Shown here in pieces: positions 51,381-60,341 of a stretch of DNA of 64,000 nucleotides. The stretch spans positions 1 through 64,000 of the forward strand of contig CAKOQQ010000002.1 in assembly GCA_934101425.1 (NCBI GenBank), read 5' to 3'. The notes below the pieces were generated by a model. It ran no database searches and was not told where the DNA came from. It worked only from the letters and a program-made list of their open reading frames with translations. This stretch comes from an uncultured Bacilli bacterium (lineage in GTDB: Bacteria; Bacillota_I; Bacilli_A; RF39; UBA660). Position 1 is the first letter of the stretch, and each line of letters begins with the position of its first letter. Both the position numbers and the translations under genes were made by a program.

Positions 51381-53554
51381 TCTTCTACTGTTTCTGTTTT
51401 TTCTTCTTTTACTTCTTCTTTTTTAGGAGCTATTGCTTCTTTTCTAGATAAGTTAAGTCTACCTTTTTTATCATATCCAAGTGATTTAACTATAATTTCG
51501 TCTCCTACTTTTACCATATCACTAGGTTTTTCTACTCTCTTAGTATCTAATTGTGAAACATGTACAAGACCTTCACAACCAGGCCATAATTCAACAAAGC
51601 ATCCGAAGTCTTCTACTTTAACAACTTTTCCTGTATATATTTTATCTTGTTCTACTTCTTTTACAATGTTTTTAATCATATTGGCTGTCTTTTCAATAAC
51701 TTCTTTATCAGTATGGTAGATAATTACTTTTCCATCATCTTCTAAATCAACTTTAACAGCATTTATATCACTTACAGATTCTACATTACTTGCTTCTAAG
51801 ATAATCTTAGTAATAGTTTCTCCACCTTTACCAATAACTTCTTTAATCTTATTTGGATCAATCATAAATACCATTGTTTTAGGTGCATATTTACTAACTT
51901 CTTCTCTTGGTTTATCTATTTGTTTAGCCATTACATCTAATATTTCGAATCTAGCTTTTTTAGCTTGTGCTAAAGCTTTTTCAATTATTTCTCTTGTTAT
52001 ACCTTTAATTTTAATATCCATTTGTAATGCACAAATACCATCTTTAGTACCGGCTACTTTAAAGTCCATATCCCCTAAATGATCTTCCATACCTTGAATA
52101 TCAGTTAATATAGTATAATCATCTTCATTAGTAATAAGTCCCATAGCGATTCCTGCAACAGGTGCTTTAATAGGTACACCAGCTGCCATAAGAGCCATAC
52201 AACCAGCACAAATAGACGCTTGACTTGATGAACCATTTGATTCAAGTATTTCAGTAACTACCCTAATAGTATAAGGGAACACATCTTCAGATGGAATAAC
52301 TTGTGCTAAAGCTCTCTCACCTAATGCACCATGACCAATTTCTCTTCTACCTGGATTACCATATCTTCCTGTTTCTCCTACTGAGAATTGAGGGAAGTTA
52401 TAATGTAACATAAATCTCTTAGAATCTTCAATTCCAAGGCCATCTAATATTTGATGTTCTCCTAAAGCCCCTAATGTAACAGTTCCTAGAGCTTGTGTTT
52501 CTCCACGAGTAAATAATGCAGAGCCATGTGTTCTAGGTAATAAATCGATATCTGTTGAAAGAGGTCTTATTTCAGTTGTTTCTCTCCCATCAGCTCTAGT
52601 TTTTTCTACTACAACTATTTTTCTAAATATTTCATATTCTATTTCTTCTAATATTAATTTTACTTTAGTTAATAAAGTTTTTAATTCATCATCTTTTAAT
52701 GATTCATTTTCACTTCTATATTTTTCAACTATAGTTTCTTTTAATTCATCAATTTTAGCGTATTTTTCTAATTTATCTTTGATTCTTAATGCTTTATCCA
52801 TATCTTCTTTAGCTAAAGAATAAATTTCATCTCTGAATTCAGGTTCTATTTCTAGTTTTTCATATTCCATTTTTTCTTTGCCAATTTCACTAATTATTTT
52901 TTCTTCAAAACTAATTAATTCTTTAATAGCGTCATGACCAAACATTAAAGCTTCTAACATATCTTCTTCTGATACTTCTTTTGCTCCAGCTTCTACCATA
53001 TTAATAGCTTCTTTAGTTCCAGCAACTACTAAACGAATATCTGATTTTTCTTCTTCTTCTACAGTCGGATTTATAATAAACTCACCATTTACTCTACCTA
53101 CTATAACTCCAGCAATTGGACCATTAAATGGAATTTTACTTATTGATACTGCAAGTGAAGAGCCAAGCATCGCAGCCATTTCTGGTGAATTATCTTGATC
53201 TACTGATAAAACAGTATTGATAACTTGTACTTCATTTCTAAAATCTTCAGGGAACAAAGGACGCATTGGTCTATCTATCATTCTAGCTGCTAATGTAGCA
53301 TTTTCTGTTGGTCTACCTTCTCTTTTAATAAAGCCACCAGGAATTTTACCTACTGAATATAATTTTTCTCTATAGTCAACAGTAAGTGGAAAAAAATCTG
53401 ATAAAATATTTGCATTTTTTGATACAACTGCTGCAGTTAAAATTACAGTGTCTCCATATCTAACTAAAACAGCACCGTGAGCTTGTTTAGCTAATTCACC
53501 TATTTCAACTTTTATATCTCTTCCTCTAAAATTTAATTCATATACTTTTTTCAT
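51371..53554 (-). CDS. pnp: Polyribonucleotide nucleotidyltransferase (PNPase)
   Basis: This 727-residue enzyme degrades RNA 3' to 5' with phosphate. It has two RNase PH domains (KIPGGFIKREGRPTENATL and FPQFSVGETGRYGNPGRREI), a helical linker, a KH domain (KIKEVIGKGGETITKI) and an S1 domain (YTGKVVKVEDFGCFVELWPG). It ends in a Lys/Glu-rich tail (KKEEVKEEKTETVEETK). ATG 53554 follows GGAGGTAGAA. A start eight codons earlier would precede that site. It follows rpsO, as in many bacteria, with a terminator between. Confidence 0.95.
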   Translation of the reverse strand: MKKVYELNFRGRDIKVEIGELAKQAHGAVLVRYGDTVILTAAVVSKNANILSDFFPLTVDYREKLYSVGKIPGGFIKREGRPTENATLAARMIDRPMRPLFPEDFRNEVQVINTVLSVDQDNSPEMAAMLGSSLAVSISKIPFNGPIAGVIVGRVNGEFIINPTVEEEEKSDIRLVVAGTKEAINMVEAGAKEVSEEDMLEALMFGHDAIKELISFEEKIISEIGKEKMEYEKLEIEPEFRDEIYSLAKEDMDKALRIKDKLEKYAKIDELKETIVEKYRSENESLKDDELKTLLTKVKLILEEIEYEIFRKIVVVEKTRADGRETTEIRPLSTDIDLLPRTHGSALFTRGETQALGTVTLGALGEHQILDGLGIEDSKRFMLHYNFPQFSVGETGRYGNPGRREIGHGALGERALAQVIPSEDVFPYTIRVVTEILESNGSSSQASICAGCMALMAAGVPIKAPVAGIAMGLITNEDDYTILTDIQGMEDHLGDMDFKVAGTKDGICALQMDIKIKGITREIIEKALAQAKKARFEILDVMAKQIDKPREEVSKYAPKTMVFMIDPNKIKEVIGKGGETITKIILEASNVESVSDINAVKVDLEDDGKVIIYHTDKEVIEKTANMIKNIVKEVEQDKIYTGKVVKVEDFGCFVELWPGCEGLVHVSQLDTKRVEKPSDMVKVGDEIIVKSLGYDKKGRLNLSRKEAIAPKKEEVKEEKTETVEETK

Positions 53555-53565
53555 TTCTACCTCCA

Positions 53566-53600
53566 AAAATAAAGACACTCAAAAAGGAGTGCCTACTTTT
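53566..53600 (-). terminator. Terminator between rpsO and pnp
   Basis: GGCACTCCTTTTTGAGTGTC followed by TTTATTTTT on the minus strand. Read-through or processing here would balance S15 and PNPase expression. Confidence 0.75.
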
Positions 53601-53610
53601 ATAAATTTTA

Positions 53611-53880
53611 TTATTTTCTTAAACCTAAACTCTTAACGATTTCTCTATATCTAGTAACATCTTTTCTAAGTAAGTAGTTTAATAAACTTCTTCTTTGACC
53701 TACTTTTTTAAGTAAACCTCTTCTAGAATGATAATCGTGAGCATGAACTTTTAAATGTTCTGTTAAAGTATTAATTTCTTCTGTTAAAATAGCAATTTGA
53801 ACTTCTGCAGAACCAGTGTCATTAGCGTTCTTAGCATATTTTTTAACAATGTTTTCTTTAACTTCTTTTGTTAATGCCAT
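53611..53880 (-). CDS. rpsO: 30S ribosomal protein S15
   Basis: This 89-residue S15 has the standard length: MALTKEVKENIVKKYAKNAN, the AEVQIAILTEEI region and KVHAHDYHSRRGLL, which binds 16S rRNA helices. ATG 53880 follows AAAGGAG. A long hairpin in the leader probably binds S15 for autoregulation, as in other Bacillota. Confidence 0.97.
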   Translation of the reverse strand: MALTKEVKENIVKKYAKNANDTGSAEVQIAILTEEINTLTEHLKVHAHDYHSRRGLLKKVGQRRSLLNYLLRKDVTRYREIVKSLGLRK

Positions 53881-53906
53881 AACATTTTCTCCTTTCATAT
53901 AATTCG

Positions 53907-53949
53907 CTTAGTCTTAGTTAAAATCGGAGAATTTCTAACCAAGATTAAG
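53907..53949 (-). promoter_or_regulatory. rpsO leader hairpin, probable S15 autoregulatory element
   Basis: CTTAATCTTGGTTA (53936-53949) pairs along 14 positions with TAACTAAGACTAAG (53907-53920), with one mismatch and one wobble, around a 15-base loop. It lies about 10 bases before the rpsO ribosome binding site. No T-tract follows. Leader hairpins bound by S15 are known in several bacteria with different structures. Confidence 0.55.
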
Positions 53950-54016
53950 TAACTGTTATAAGTATATACTATTTATAACTTTTTTTCAACTCTTTTTTAT
54001 ATTTTTGTACTTTTTA

Positions 54017-55282
54017 TTAACACTTTCCAGCTATTGTTATATCTTTAAATAATATAGATGGACTACCACATAATGGATTATAGAACTCTAAATTAGAAGC
54101 TACTTCTACTACATTATTTAATAGTTCTAATAAATCAGTACTTAATATAATCATTTTTAATGCTTTAGTTTTTATACCATCTTCTACTAAATATCCAGTT
54201 GCTTGTAGTGATATATTGCCACTAATAGTATCAACTCCAGCATGAAGTCCTTCTAAATCTTTTATATATATTCCATTATTTAACATTAGTAAAAGATTTT
54301 CTTCACTTATATTACCAGGTTTAATGTACATATTTCTAACGCCAAAACTATTACCGGTTGATTTTTTATTATCCTTTTTGGCACTTTTAATGTTATATAA
54401 AGGAGTAATAAATTTACCATTAACTACTATATATTTATAATATGTTGTAACTCCTTCATTATCAAATAGCCTTTTACCTACTAAATGTTCATTTGTAGGA
54501 TCTTCTACTATATTTATTTTTTCATTGAATACTTGAGTATTTACTTTTCCTGTTAATAATGATAAATTCTTATCAATTAATTCTTTACTAAACATATTTG
54601 AAAATGTCCTTAATATTTTACCCATTGATTCAGGATTTATTATTATATTATATTTAGAAGTTTTTACTGATTCTGCTTTAAAGTTGTCATAAGCTTCTTT
54701 TATATATTTTTCTACTACTTTATGTAAATCTATTTCATCTAATTTAGTCTTTGAAATACTTACGAATGAAGTTTCATTTTCACCATTTATATTTAAAACA
54801 AATTCACCATAATAACTAAATATTTCATTAGCATCTTCTTTATTTACTCCATTAGTATTACTAAATTTAATATTTGTTTTTGTATGGTCAAAGCATACGT
54901 TTATAGATACTAATTCCTTATATTTTTCTTTTAAGGCATTAAGTTTTAACATATCTTCTAATATTTCTTTGTAAGATACTTTTGTATGTTTTAATTCAAA
55001 TTTATTATTATTTGAATTATCATTTATAAAGTCATATTTGATATCTGTATCAATTACTTTAGCATTTTTCTTTAATATGTCTAATACATTATCTAAATTT
55101 TCTGTATTATATCTTACAACTTTACCATCTATTATTGCTTTAACATCATAATTTGTAACATCTGATGATTCATATTTTTCTATAGAGTCATTAAGTATTG
55201 ATATATTTGTATTTATTTCTTCTTTTTCTGTTATTTCTAACTCAATATTATTTTCACGTGCTAAATCAAATAATTTATTCAT
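54017..55282 (-). CDS. TldE/PmbA-type metalloprotease partner
   Basis: This 421-residue protein of the modulator-of-gyrase family pairs with TldD. It lacks the HExxxH zinc site, as TldE does. Characteristic C-terminal blocks are NIKSAKKDNKKSTGNSFGVR, then MYIKPG and the LHAGVDTISGNISLQATGY block, which closes the active site of TldD. ATG 55282 follows TTGGAGG, and its start overlaps the TldD stop by eight bases. The complex trims unstructured peptides, including some ribosomally made antibiotics. Confidence 0.88.
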   Translation of the reverse strand: MNKLFDLARENNIELEITEKEEINTNISILNDSIEKYESSDVTNYDVKAIIDGKVVRYNTENLDNVLDILKKNAKVIDTDIKYDFINDNSNNNKFELKHTKVSYKEILEDMLKLNALKEKYKELVSINVCFDHTKTNIKFSNTNGVNKEDANEIFSYYGEFVLNINGENETSFVSISKTKLDEIDLHKVVEKYIKEAYDNFKAESVKTSKYNIIINPESMGKILRTFSNMFSKELIDKNLSLLTGKVNTQVFNEKINIVEDPTNEHLVGKRLFDNEGVTTYYKYIVVNGKFITPLYNIKSAKKDNKKSTGNSFGVRNMYIKPGNISEENLLLMLNNGIYIKDLEGLHAGVDTISGNISLQATGYLVEDGIKTKALKMIILSTDLLELLNNVVEVASNLEFYNPLCGSPSILFKDITIAGKC

Positions 55283-56630
55283 TTGTACCTCCAACTAGTA
55301 TTTTTGATACTTTTATAGTAGGTTCACCAGTTATTACTGGGATAGATCCAGATTCAGATCCACACCAACCAGTTCCATATTCTAAATTATCACTAACCAT
55401 TTCAACATTTTTTAATATGTCCAAAGTGTTACCAATTAAACTTGCTCCTTTAACTGGTTTTGTTATTTTTCCATCTTCTATCAAAAATGCTTCTTCTACA
55501 GAAAAGTTAAAGTCTCCTGTTATAGGATTTACACTACCTCCACCCATTTGTTTAGCGTATAATCCATATTTAATGCTTTTTATCATATCTTCTATCTTAT
55601 CAGTGCCTTCTAAAAGATATGTATTATTCATTCTAGATGTAGGTGCGTATTTATAATTTTGTCTTCTTCCAGAGCCTGTATAAGCCATTTTCATTTTTTT
55701 AGAGTTTACATAATCTATTAAATAATTTCTTAAATAGCCATTTTCAATAAGTAAATTTTTATTAGGATAATTTCCTTCATCATCTACGTTAACACTTCCC
55801 CATAGAGACTTTATAGTTCCATCATCTATAATTGTTACTTTATCACTAGCTATTTTTTCATTTAATTTATTTGATAATACCGATATATTTCTTGCTACAG
55901 TTGTTGCTTCCATCGCATGTCCACATGCTTCATGAAATATAACAGCACCAAAGCCAGGGCCTATTATTACAGGCATATCTCCTCCAGGGCTTGGAAGAGC
56001 ATCTAATTTAATTACTGCGCTTTCTGTAAGTTCATTTACTTCTTTTTCTATATCTAAATCATCAAATAGTTCATATCCACCAGATATACCAAATGTTTGA
56101 TAACTTTTAGCTACCTTATCTTTTTCTTTAGCAACTATAGTTATAATAAGTCTTGTAAGTGGTCTTATATCTTCTACATAAGTTCCTAAGCTATTTGCTA
56201 TTTTTACACTCTGTCTTGATTCATAAATTTTAGCTTCTACTTGACTTACTTTTGCATTTTTTCTAGCGATTTCATCTACTTTTAATAAGATATTTTTCTT
56301 ATCAGTATCGCTATACTCTTTTTTTACACTAACAATTTTTAATAACTTTTTTTGGGTTAATTTAATTTTTTTAGGATTACATTTTTGAAAATTTACTGAT
56401 AAATTATCAATTATTTCTTTATATGAATTTATATTATTTGTATATCCATAGTAGACTTGACTATTTTTTACTAATCTTATACCTATTCCGTTTACTCTAT
56501 TAGTATTAATATCATCTAGTTTACTATCATTCATTATGTATGTGTTTATAATGTTGTCTTCATAAAATACTTCACTATAATCTAAATCAAGATTACTTGC
56601 ATAATTTAGTATTTCTTCTAATTTATTCAT
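55275..56630 (-). CDS. tldD: TldD-type zinc metalloprotease
   Basis: This 451-residue protein has the zinc motif HEACGHAMEA (HExxxH, near residue 234-243) with a downstream cysteine ligand in GWCGSESGSIPVITGEPTIK. PGFGAVIFHEACGH and GGSVNPITGDFNFSVEEAF are typical of TldD. TldD and TldE form a dimer that degrades small peptides. In some bacteria it matures microcins. No peptide-antibiotic genes are adjacent here. GGAGGTATT precedes the ATG. Confidence 0.9.
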   Translation of the reverse strand: MNKLEEILNYASNLDLDYSEVFYEDNIINTYIMNDSKLDDINTNRVNGIGIRLVKNSQVYYGYTNNINSYKEIIDNLSVNFQKCNPKKIKLTQKKLLKIVSVKKEYSDTDKKNILLKVDEIARKNAKVSQVEAKIYESRQSVKIANSLGTYVEDIRPLTRLIITIVAKEKDKVAKSYQTFGISGGYELFDDLDIEKEVNELTESAVIKLDALPSPGGDMPVIIGPGFGAVIFHEACGHAMEATTVARNISVLSNKLNEKIASDKVTIIDDGTIKSLWGSVNVDDEGNYPNKNLLIENGYLRNYLIDYVNSKKMKMAYTGSGRRQNYKYAPTSRMNNTYLLEGTDKIEDMIKSIKYGLYAKQMGGGSVNPITGDFNFSVEEAFLIEDGKITKPVKGASLIGNTLDILKNVEMVSDNLEYGTGWCGSESGSIPVITGEPTIKVSKILVGGTNE

Positions 56631-56690
56631 AATACCTCCTATTTTATTTAATAAACTAAAATTAAAATTTTATCAAAATCTTTTATATTT

Positions 56691-57581
56691 TCATCTGGTA
56701 ATATTATAATTAAATATTTTCCATGGTTTTATAATAGTTTTATCTTCCGTGCTTTTTTTATAAAGATAGATTGGCTTTTTATTATATGTAAATAAAACAT
56801 AATCATCATCTTTAATATATATATTTTCTAAAGGACTTCCATTTTTTACTTTGAAATATAGATTTTCATCCATTTCATAAGTTTTATATTTTGTTAAAGC
56901 TTCCATAATATCATGTACTTTTATATTACCGTTATTGATATCAGATATTGTAATAGCATCTTCTATTTTGAAGTTACCTTGTCTTGTTCTTCTTAAACTA
57001 CTCATTACGCCTATTGTATTTAATTCTTTAGCTATATCTCTTATTAAGCTTCTTATATATGTTCCTTTGCTAACTACACATCTAATTTTAAAAATAATTG
57101 TATCTTTTGTATATTCTATATCACTTATAAGTTCTAATTTTTTAATATTTACAAGACGAAATGGAATTTCTTTAGGGGTCTCATTATTAAATGCATAATC
57201 ATAAAGTCTTTCTCCATTTACTTTTACTGCTGAATAAAGGGGAACTTGTTGCATATATTCTGTATTATATTTTTTTAAGGCATTTATTATTTCTTCTTTT
57301 GATTTATAAGTATAATTTTTATTTAATATTTTTCCTGTAGAGTCTAAAGTATCTGTTTCATATCCTAAGGTTATTTCTGCAATATATTCTTTTTCATCGG
57401 ATGTCATAATTTCAACAAGATTTGTCGTTCCACCAATACATAGCACTAATACACCAGTAGCAATAGGATCTAATGTACCCGTATGGCCTATTTTTTTAGT
57501 ATTAAGTTTTTTAGATACAATATTTACTATATCTCGTGATGTATAATTTTGAGGTTTATCAACTATTATAAAACCATTCAT
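56691..57581 (-). CDS. truB: tRNA pseudouridine-55 synthase
   Basis: This 296-residue enzyme makes pseudouridine 55 in the T-loop of tRNAs. The opening GFIIVDKPQNYTSRDIV, the catalytic block KIGHTGTLDPIATGVL (Asp near residue 38), PLYSAVKVNGERLYDYA and GTYIRSLIRDI are all diagnostic. It is not next to ribF or infB, its usual neighbours. Confidence 0.95.
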   Translation of the reverse strand: MNGFIIVDKPQNYTSRDIVNIVSKKLNTKKIGHTGTLDPIATGVLVLCIGGTTNLVEIMTSDEKEYIAEITLGYETDTLDSTGKILNKNYTYKSKEEIINALKKYNTEYMQQVPLYSAVKVNGERLYDYAFNNETPKEIPFRLVNIKKLELISDIEYTKDTIIFKIRCVVSKGTYIRSLIRDIAKELNTIGVMSSLRRTRQGNFKIEDAITISDINNGNIKVHDIMEALTKYKTYEMDENLYFKVKNGSPLENIYIKDDDYVLFTYNKKPIYLYKKSTEDKTIIKPWKIFNYNITR

Positions 57582-57602
57582 TTTTTCCTCTTTCTATGCC
57601 AA

Positions 57603-57632
57603 AACCTATATTTAAAAAATATAGGTTTTATT
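57603..57632 (-). terminator. Terminator-like hairpin after cysS
   Basis: AAAACCTATATTT-TTTAAA-TATAGGTTTT on the minus strand has a long stem but only four terminal T bases. It may also be bidirectional. Confidence 0.5.
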
Positions 57633-57643
57633 CATTTATCAAT

Positions 57644-59050
57644 TTATTTTACAATTTCGTATGTTGTGCCTTCTCTACTATCTTTTAAGATTATGCCTTT
57701 GTTAGCTAATTCATCTCTTATTTGATCTGCTAAAGCATAATTTTTTTCTTTTTTTGCATTATTTCTTTCTTCTATTTTAGCTAATATATATTCATCCATA
57801 TCATTATCTTGATTTAATTTAGTATTTTCTTTTAATAAATCTAATGATAATACTTCATCAAATTTTTCTATTAAATATAATTTTGTATTATTATTTATTT
57901 GATCTTTAATTACTGCATATAGTGTTGTTAAAGCTAAAGATGTATTTAAATCATTTGATATTGCTTCTTTAAATTGTTCATTATATTTGTTAATAATATC
58001 GAAATCAAGTTCTCCATCTTTATTTTCTTTAATTTGTTTTATTTTATTCAATAATTTTTCATATATTTTTTTAGTATTATCCATAGCATCATATGAGAAC
58101 ACTAATTGTTTTCTATAATGAGATTCAAGGCAGAATAATCTATATACTAGAGGATTATATCCTTTACTCTCTAATAAAGATAGTGTTAAAAATTCTCCTT
58201 TGCTTTTGCTCATTTTTCCTGTAGAATCATTTAAGTGTTCACCATGTACCCAATAATTACACCATTTATGTCCAACAAAACCTTCTGTTTGAGCTATTTC
58301 ATTTGTATGATGTGGGAATATATTATCTACTCCACCACAATGGATATCTAAATATTCTCCTAGATATTCATATGATATACCAGAACATTCTATATGCCAT
58401 CCAGGATATCCTACTCCCCAAGGACTATCCCATTTCATTGCTTGGTTTTCAAATTTACTTGAAGTAAACCAAAGGACAAAATCTGCTGGATTCTTTTTGT
58501 TTTTATCTTCTTCTACATCATCTCTTACACCAATCATAAGGTCTTCTTCTTTTTTTCCTGATAATTTATAATAATCAGTTGCTTTACTTACATCAAAATA
58601 AACATTTCCGTTTGCTATGTATGCATATCCAGTGTCTAATAATTTTGTAATCATTTTTATATAAGTTTCTATATGAGCTGATGCTTTTTCTACTATTTCT
58701 GGCTTTTTTATATTTAATTTTTCAGTGTCATTAAAAAATGCTTTTGTATAGAAGTCTGCTATTTCATATACTGTTTTATGTTCTCTTTCAGCACCTTTTA
58801 GCATTTTATCTTCACCAGTATCAGCATCACTAGATAGATGGCCGACATCAGTTATATTCATAACTCTTTTTACATCATAACCTAAATATTTTAATGTTTT
58901 TTCAAATATATCTTCAAATATATAAGTTCTTAAATTCCCTATATGTGCATAATGATATACTGTAGGACCACAAGTATACATCTTTACCTTTTTTTCTTCA
59001 TATGGTATAAACTCTTCTACTTTTTTAGATAAAGTATTGTATATTTTCAT
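57644..59050 (-). CDS. cysS: Cysteinyl-tRNA synthetase
   Basis: This 468-residue class I synthetase has the HIGH-type motif TVYHYAHIGN, the zinc site cysteines (MYTCGPTVYHY and WHIECSG), HCGGVDNIFPHHTNEIAQ and the KMSKS motif GKMSKSKGEF. The anticodon end KIEERNNAKKEKNYALADQI is typical. AAGGAGTG precedes the ATG. There is no T-box in its short upstream region. Confidence 0.97.
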   Translation of the reverse strand: MKIYNTLSKKVEEFIPYEEKKVKMYTCGPTVYHYAHIGNLRTYIFEDIFEKTLKYLGYDVKRVMNITDVGHLSSDADTGEDKMLKGAEREHKTVYEIADFYTKAFFNDTEKLNIKKPEIVEKASAHIETYIKMITKLLDTGYAYIANGNVYFDVSKATDYYKLSGKKEEDLMIGVRDDVEEDKNKKNPADFVLWFTSSKFENQAMKWDSPWGVGYPGWHIECSGISYEYLGEYLDIHCGGVDNIFPHHTNEIAQTEGFVGHKWCNYWVHGEHLNDSTGKMSKSKGEFLTLSLLESKGYNPLVYRLFCLESHYRKQLVFSYDAMDNTKKIYEKLLNKIKQIKENKDGELDFDIINKYNEQFKEAISNDLNTSLALTTLYAVIKDQINNNTKLYLIEKFDEVLSLDLLKENTKLNQDNDMDEYILAKIEERNNAKKEKNYALADQIRDELANKGIILKDSREGTTYEIVK

Positions 59051-59144
59051 TGTATCACTCCTTTATATATATAGATTTTATCATATTTATGCATATTTAA
59101 CAATTAATAATAATAAAATTTAATATAATTTTTTTAAAAAATTA

Positions 59145-59173
59145 TTGCATAAATTTTATTATTATGGTATTAT
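59145..59173 (+). promoter_or_regulatory. Promoter of the tRNA-Ile2/tRNA-Leu pair
   Basis: TTGCAT (59145-59150), a 17-base spacer and TATTAT (59168-59173) with TGG just upstream. Confidence 0.75.
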
Positions 59174-59185
59174 TAATCTTGTGAT

Positions 59186-59262
59186 GGACCCTTAGCTCAG
59201 TTGGTTAGAGCAATCGGCTCATAACCGATCGGTCGTAGGTTCGAGCCCTACAGGGTCCACCA
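59186..59262 (+). tRNA. tRNA-Ile2 (CAT, probably lysidine-modified)
   Basis: This 77-base cloverleaf has acceptor GGACCCT/AGGGTCC, anticodon arm CGGCTCATAACCG (anticodon CAT), T-loop TTCGAGC and encoded CCA. A CAT anticodon may be Met or Ile2. The CTCATAA loop and GGACC acceptor resemble the AUA-reading Ile2 tRNAs of Bacillus and Mycoplasma rather than elongator Met. TilS would be needed and is not in the window. Confidence 0.85.
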
Positions 59263-59273
59263 TCTTTGTTTTT

Positions 59274-59358
59274 GCGGGTGTGGCGGAATTGGCAGACGCA
59301 CTAGACTTAGGATCTAGCGGAGTAATCCATGGGGGTTCAAGTCCCTTCACCCGCACCA
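59274..59358 (+). tRNA. tRNA-Leu (TAG)
   Basis: An 85-base tRNA with a long variable arm, acceptor GCGGGTG/CACCCGC, anticodon stem CTAGA/TCTAG around CTTAGGA (TAG, reads CUN) and encoded CCA. It lies 11 bases after tRNA-Ile2 and shares its promoter. Confidence 0.93.
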
Positions 59359-59361
59359 TTA

Positions 59362-59400
59362 TTATAAAAAAAAAGGACTCGTTCTTTTTTTTTATAATTA
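59362..59400. terminator. Terminator after tRNA-Leu
   Basis: A run of A, AAGGA-CTCG-TTCTT, then a run of T. It works in either orientation and separates the tRNAs from the inverted tRNA-like copy. Confidence 0.75.
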
Positions 59401-59404
59401 AAAC

Positions 59405-59475
59405 AAGATGGTGAACCTTTAAACGAAGTTTAAGACCGATCATATGAACCGTCTAACCAACAAAAAGGGTCCATC
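59405..59475 (-). pseudogene. Decayed inverted copy of the tRNA-Ile2 gene
   Basis: The reverse complement of this segment aligns with the tRNA-Ile2 gene and its flanks. GATGGACCCTT (11 of 11), GTTGGTTAGA (10 of 10), CGGxTCATA, ATCGGTC and GGTxCACCATCTT (12 of 13) occur in the right order. About 13 bases are lost overall, and the T-arm has become CTTAAAC-TTC-GTTTAAAG, so it cannot fold as a working tRNA. It lies immediately after the tRNA operon, inverted, just before an orphan restriction gene. Confidence 0.7.
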
Positions 59476-59507
59476 ATATCTTCCAACAAAACAGTTTGAT
59501 AAAAAAT

Positions 59508-60287
59508 ATGGATAATAAAAATTTAATAAAAGAATTTTCTATAATTTCTAACAAAAGATGGATAAAAGCCATAAGTAACCATAATAATGCCGTTGGGCTT
59601 ACTTTTGAAAATGAATTAAATAAGAAACCTGACAGCTTATTTTTTCCAGACTATTATGGAATTGAAATTAAATGTACACAAAGATATAGTAGATATCCAA
59701 TTGCACTATTTTCACAGTCTTTAGATGGACCATCATTATATGAAATAAATAGATTACTAACATTATATGGTAAAACTGATGAAATATTCAAAGATAGAAA
59801 AGTTCTTATGGCAAATTTAAAATATAATGAGAAAGTTATTATCAATGACAAATATAAATTTATGGTTACATTAGATGATACAAATAAGAAAATGTATTTT
59901 GAAATATACGATTTAAATGATAAATTACTTGAAAAAGAATCATATATAAATTATGATACATTAAAATTAAAATTAGAAACTAAATTATCTAATTTAGCTA
60001 TTGTATATGCCAGTAAGAAAATTGATAATAATATAAAATATTTTAGATACTATAAAATGCAAATTTATAAATTACATTCATTTGATAAATTTATAGAACT
60101 TATAAAGAATAAGACAATTATTATTACTATATTATGTAGAGTATCTAGAAGTGGCTTAGAAATTGGTAGACAAAGAAATAAGAATATTATGTTTTCTATA
60201 AATAAAAAAGATATAGATAAACTATTTTTACTAGAAGATGAATGTGATAATGACAAATATAATGATTTTTCTTTTTTTAATATTTAG
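59508..60287 (+). CDS. MvaI/BcnI-family restriction endonuclease, orphan
   Basis: This 259-residue protein has the MvaI/BcnI nuclease core with the PD-(D/E)xK site: Asp48 in FFPDYYGIEIKC and Glu53/Lys55 in EIK. RYSRYPIALFSQSLDGPSLY follows. MvaI and BcnI cut at CCWGG or CCSGG, but the site of this protein is unknown. No DNA methyltransferase lies nearby, so it may be a solitary nuclease or its methylase is elsewhere. ATG 59508 has no good ribosome binding site. A TTG four codons earlier is possible. A terminator follows. Confidence 0.75.
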   Translation: MDNKNLIKEFSIISNKRWIKAISNHNNAVGLTFENELNKKPDSLFFPDYYGIEIKCTQRYSRYPIALFSQSLDGPSLYEINRLLTLYGKTDEIFKDRKVLMANLKYNEKVIINDKYKFMVTLDDTNKKMYFEIYDLNDKLLEKESYINYDTLKLKLETKLSNLAIVYASKKIDNNIKYFRYYKMQIYKLHSFDKFIELIKNKTIIITILCRVSRSGLEIGRQRNKNIMFSINKKDIDKLFLLEDECDNDKYNDFSFFNI

Positions 60288-60310
60288 ATAGTGATATTTC
60301 ACTATCTTTT
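60284..60310 (+). terminator. Terminator of the restriction gene
   Basis: GATAGTGA-TAT-TTCACTATC followed by TTTTA, beginning at the stop codon. Confidence 0.8.
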
Positions 60311-60341
60311 ATATTGTGTTATAATTGTTTAAGGTGATTAT

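Noticed and set aside
57644..59185. T-box riboswitch upstream of cysS
   Set aside because: Only about 90 bases separate cysS from the tRNA promoter, and no specifier loop or TGGN antiterminator sequence is visible.
59219..59443. A 74-codon minus-strand frame across the tRNA genes containing VGLEPTTDRL
   Set aside because: It is antisense to tRNA-Leu and the terminator. This peptide is a well-known false ORF produced by tRNA complements.
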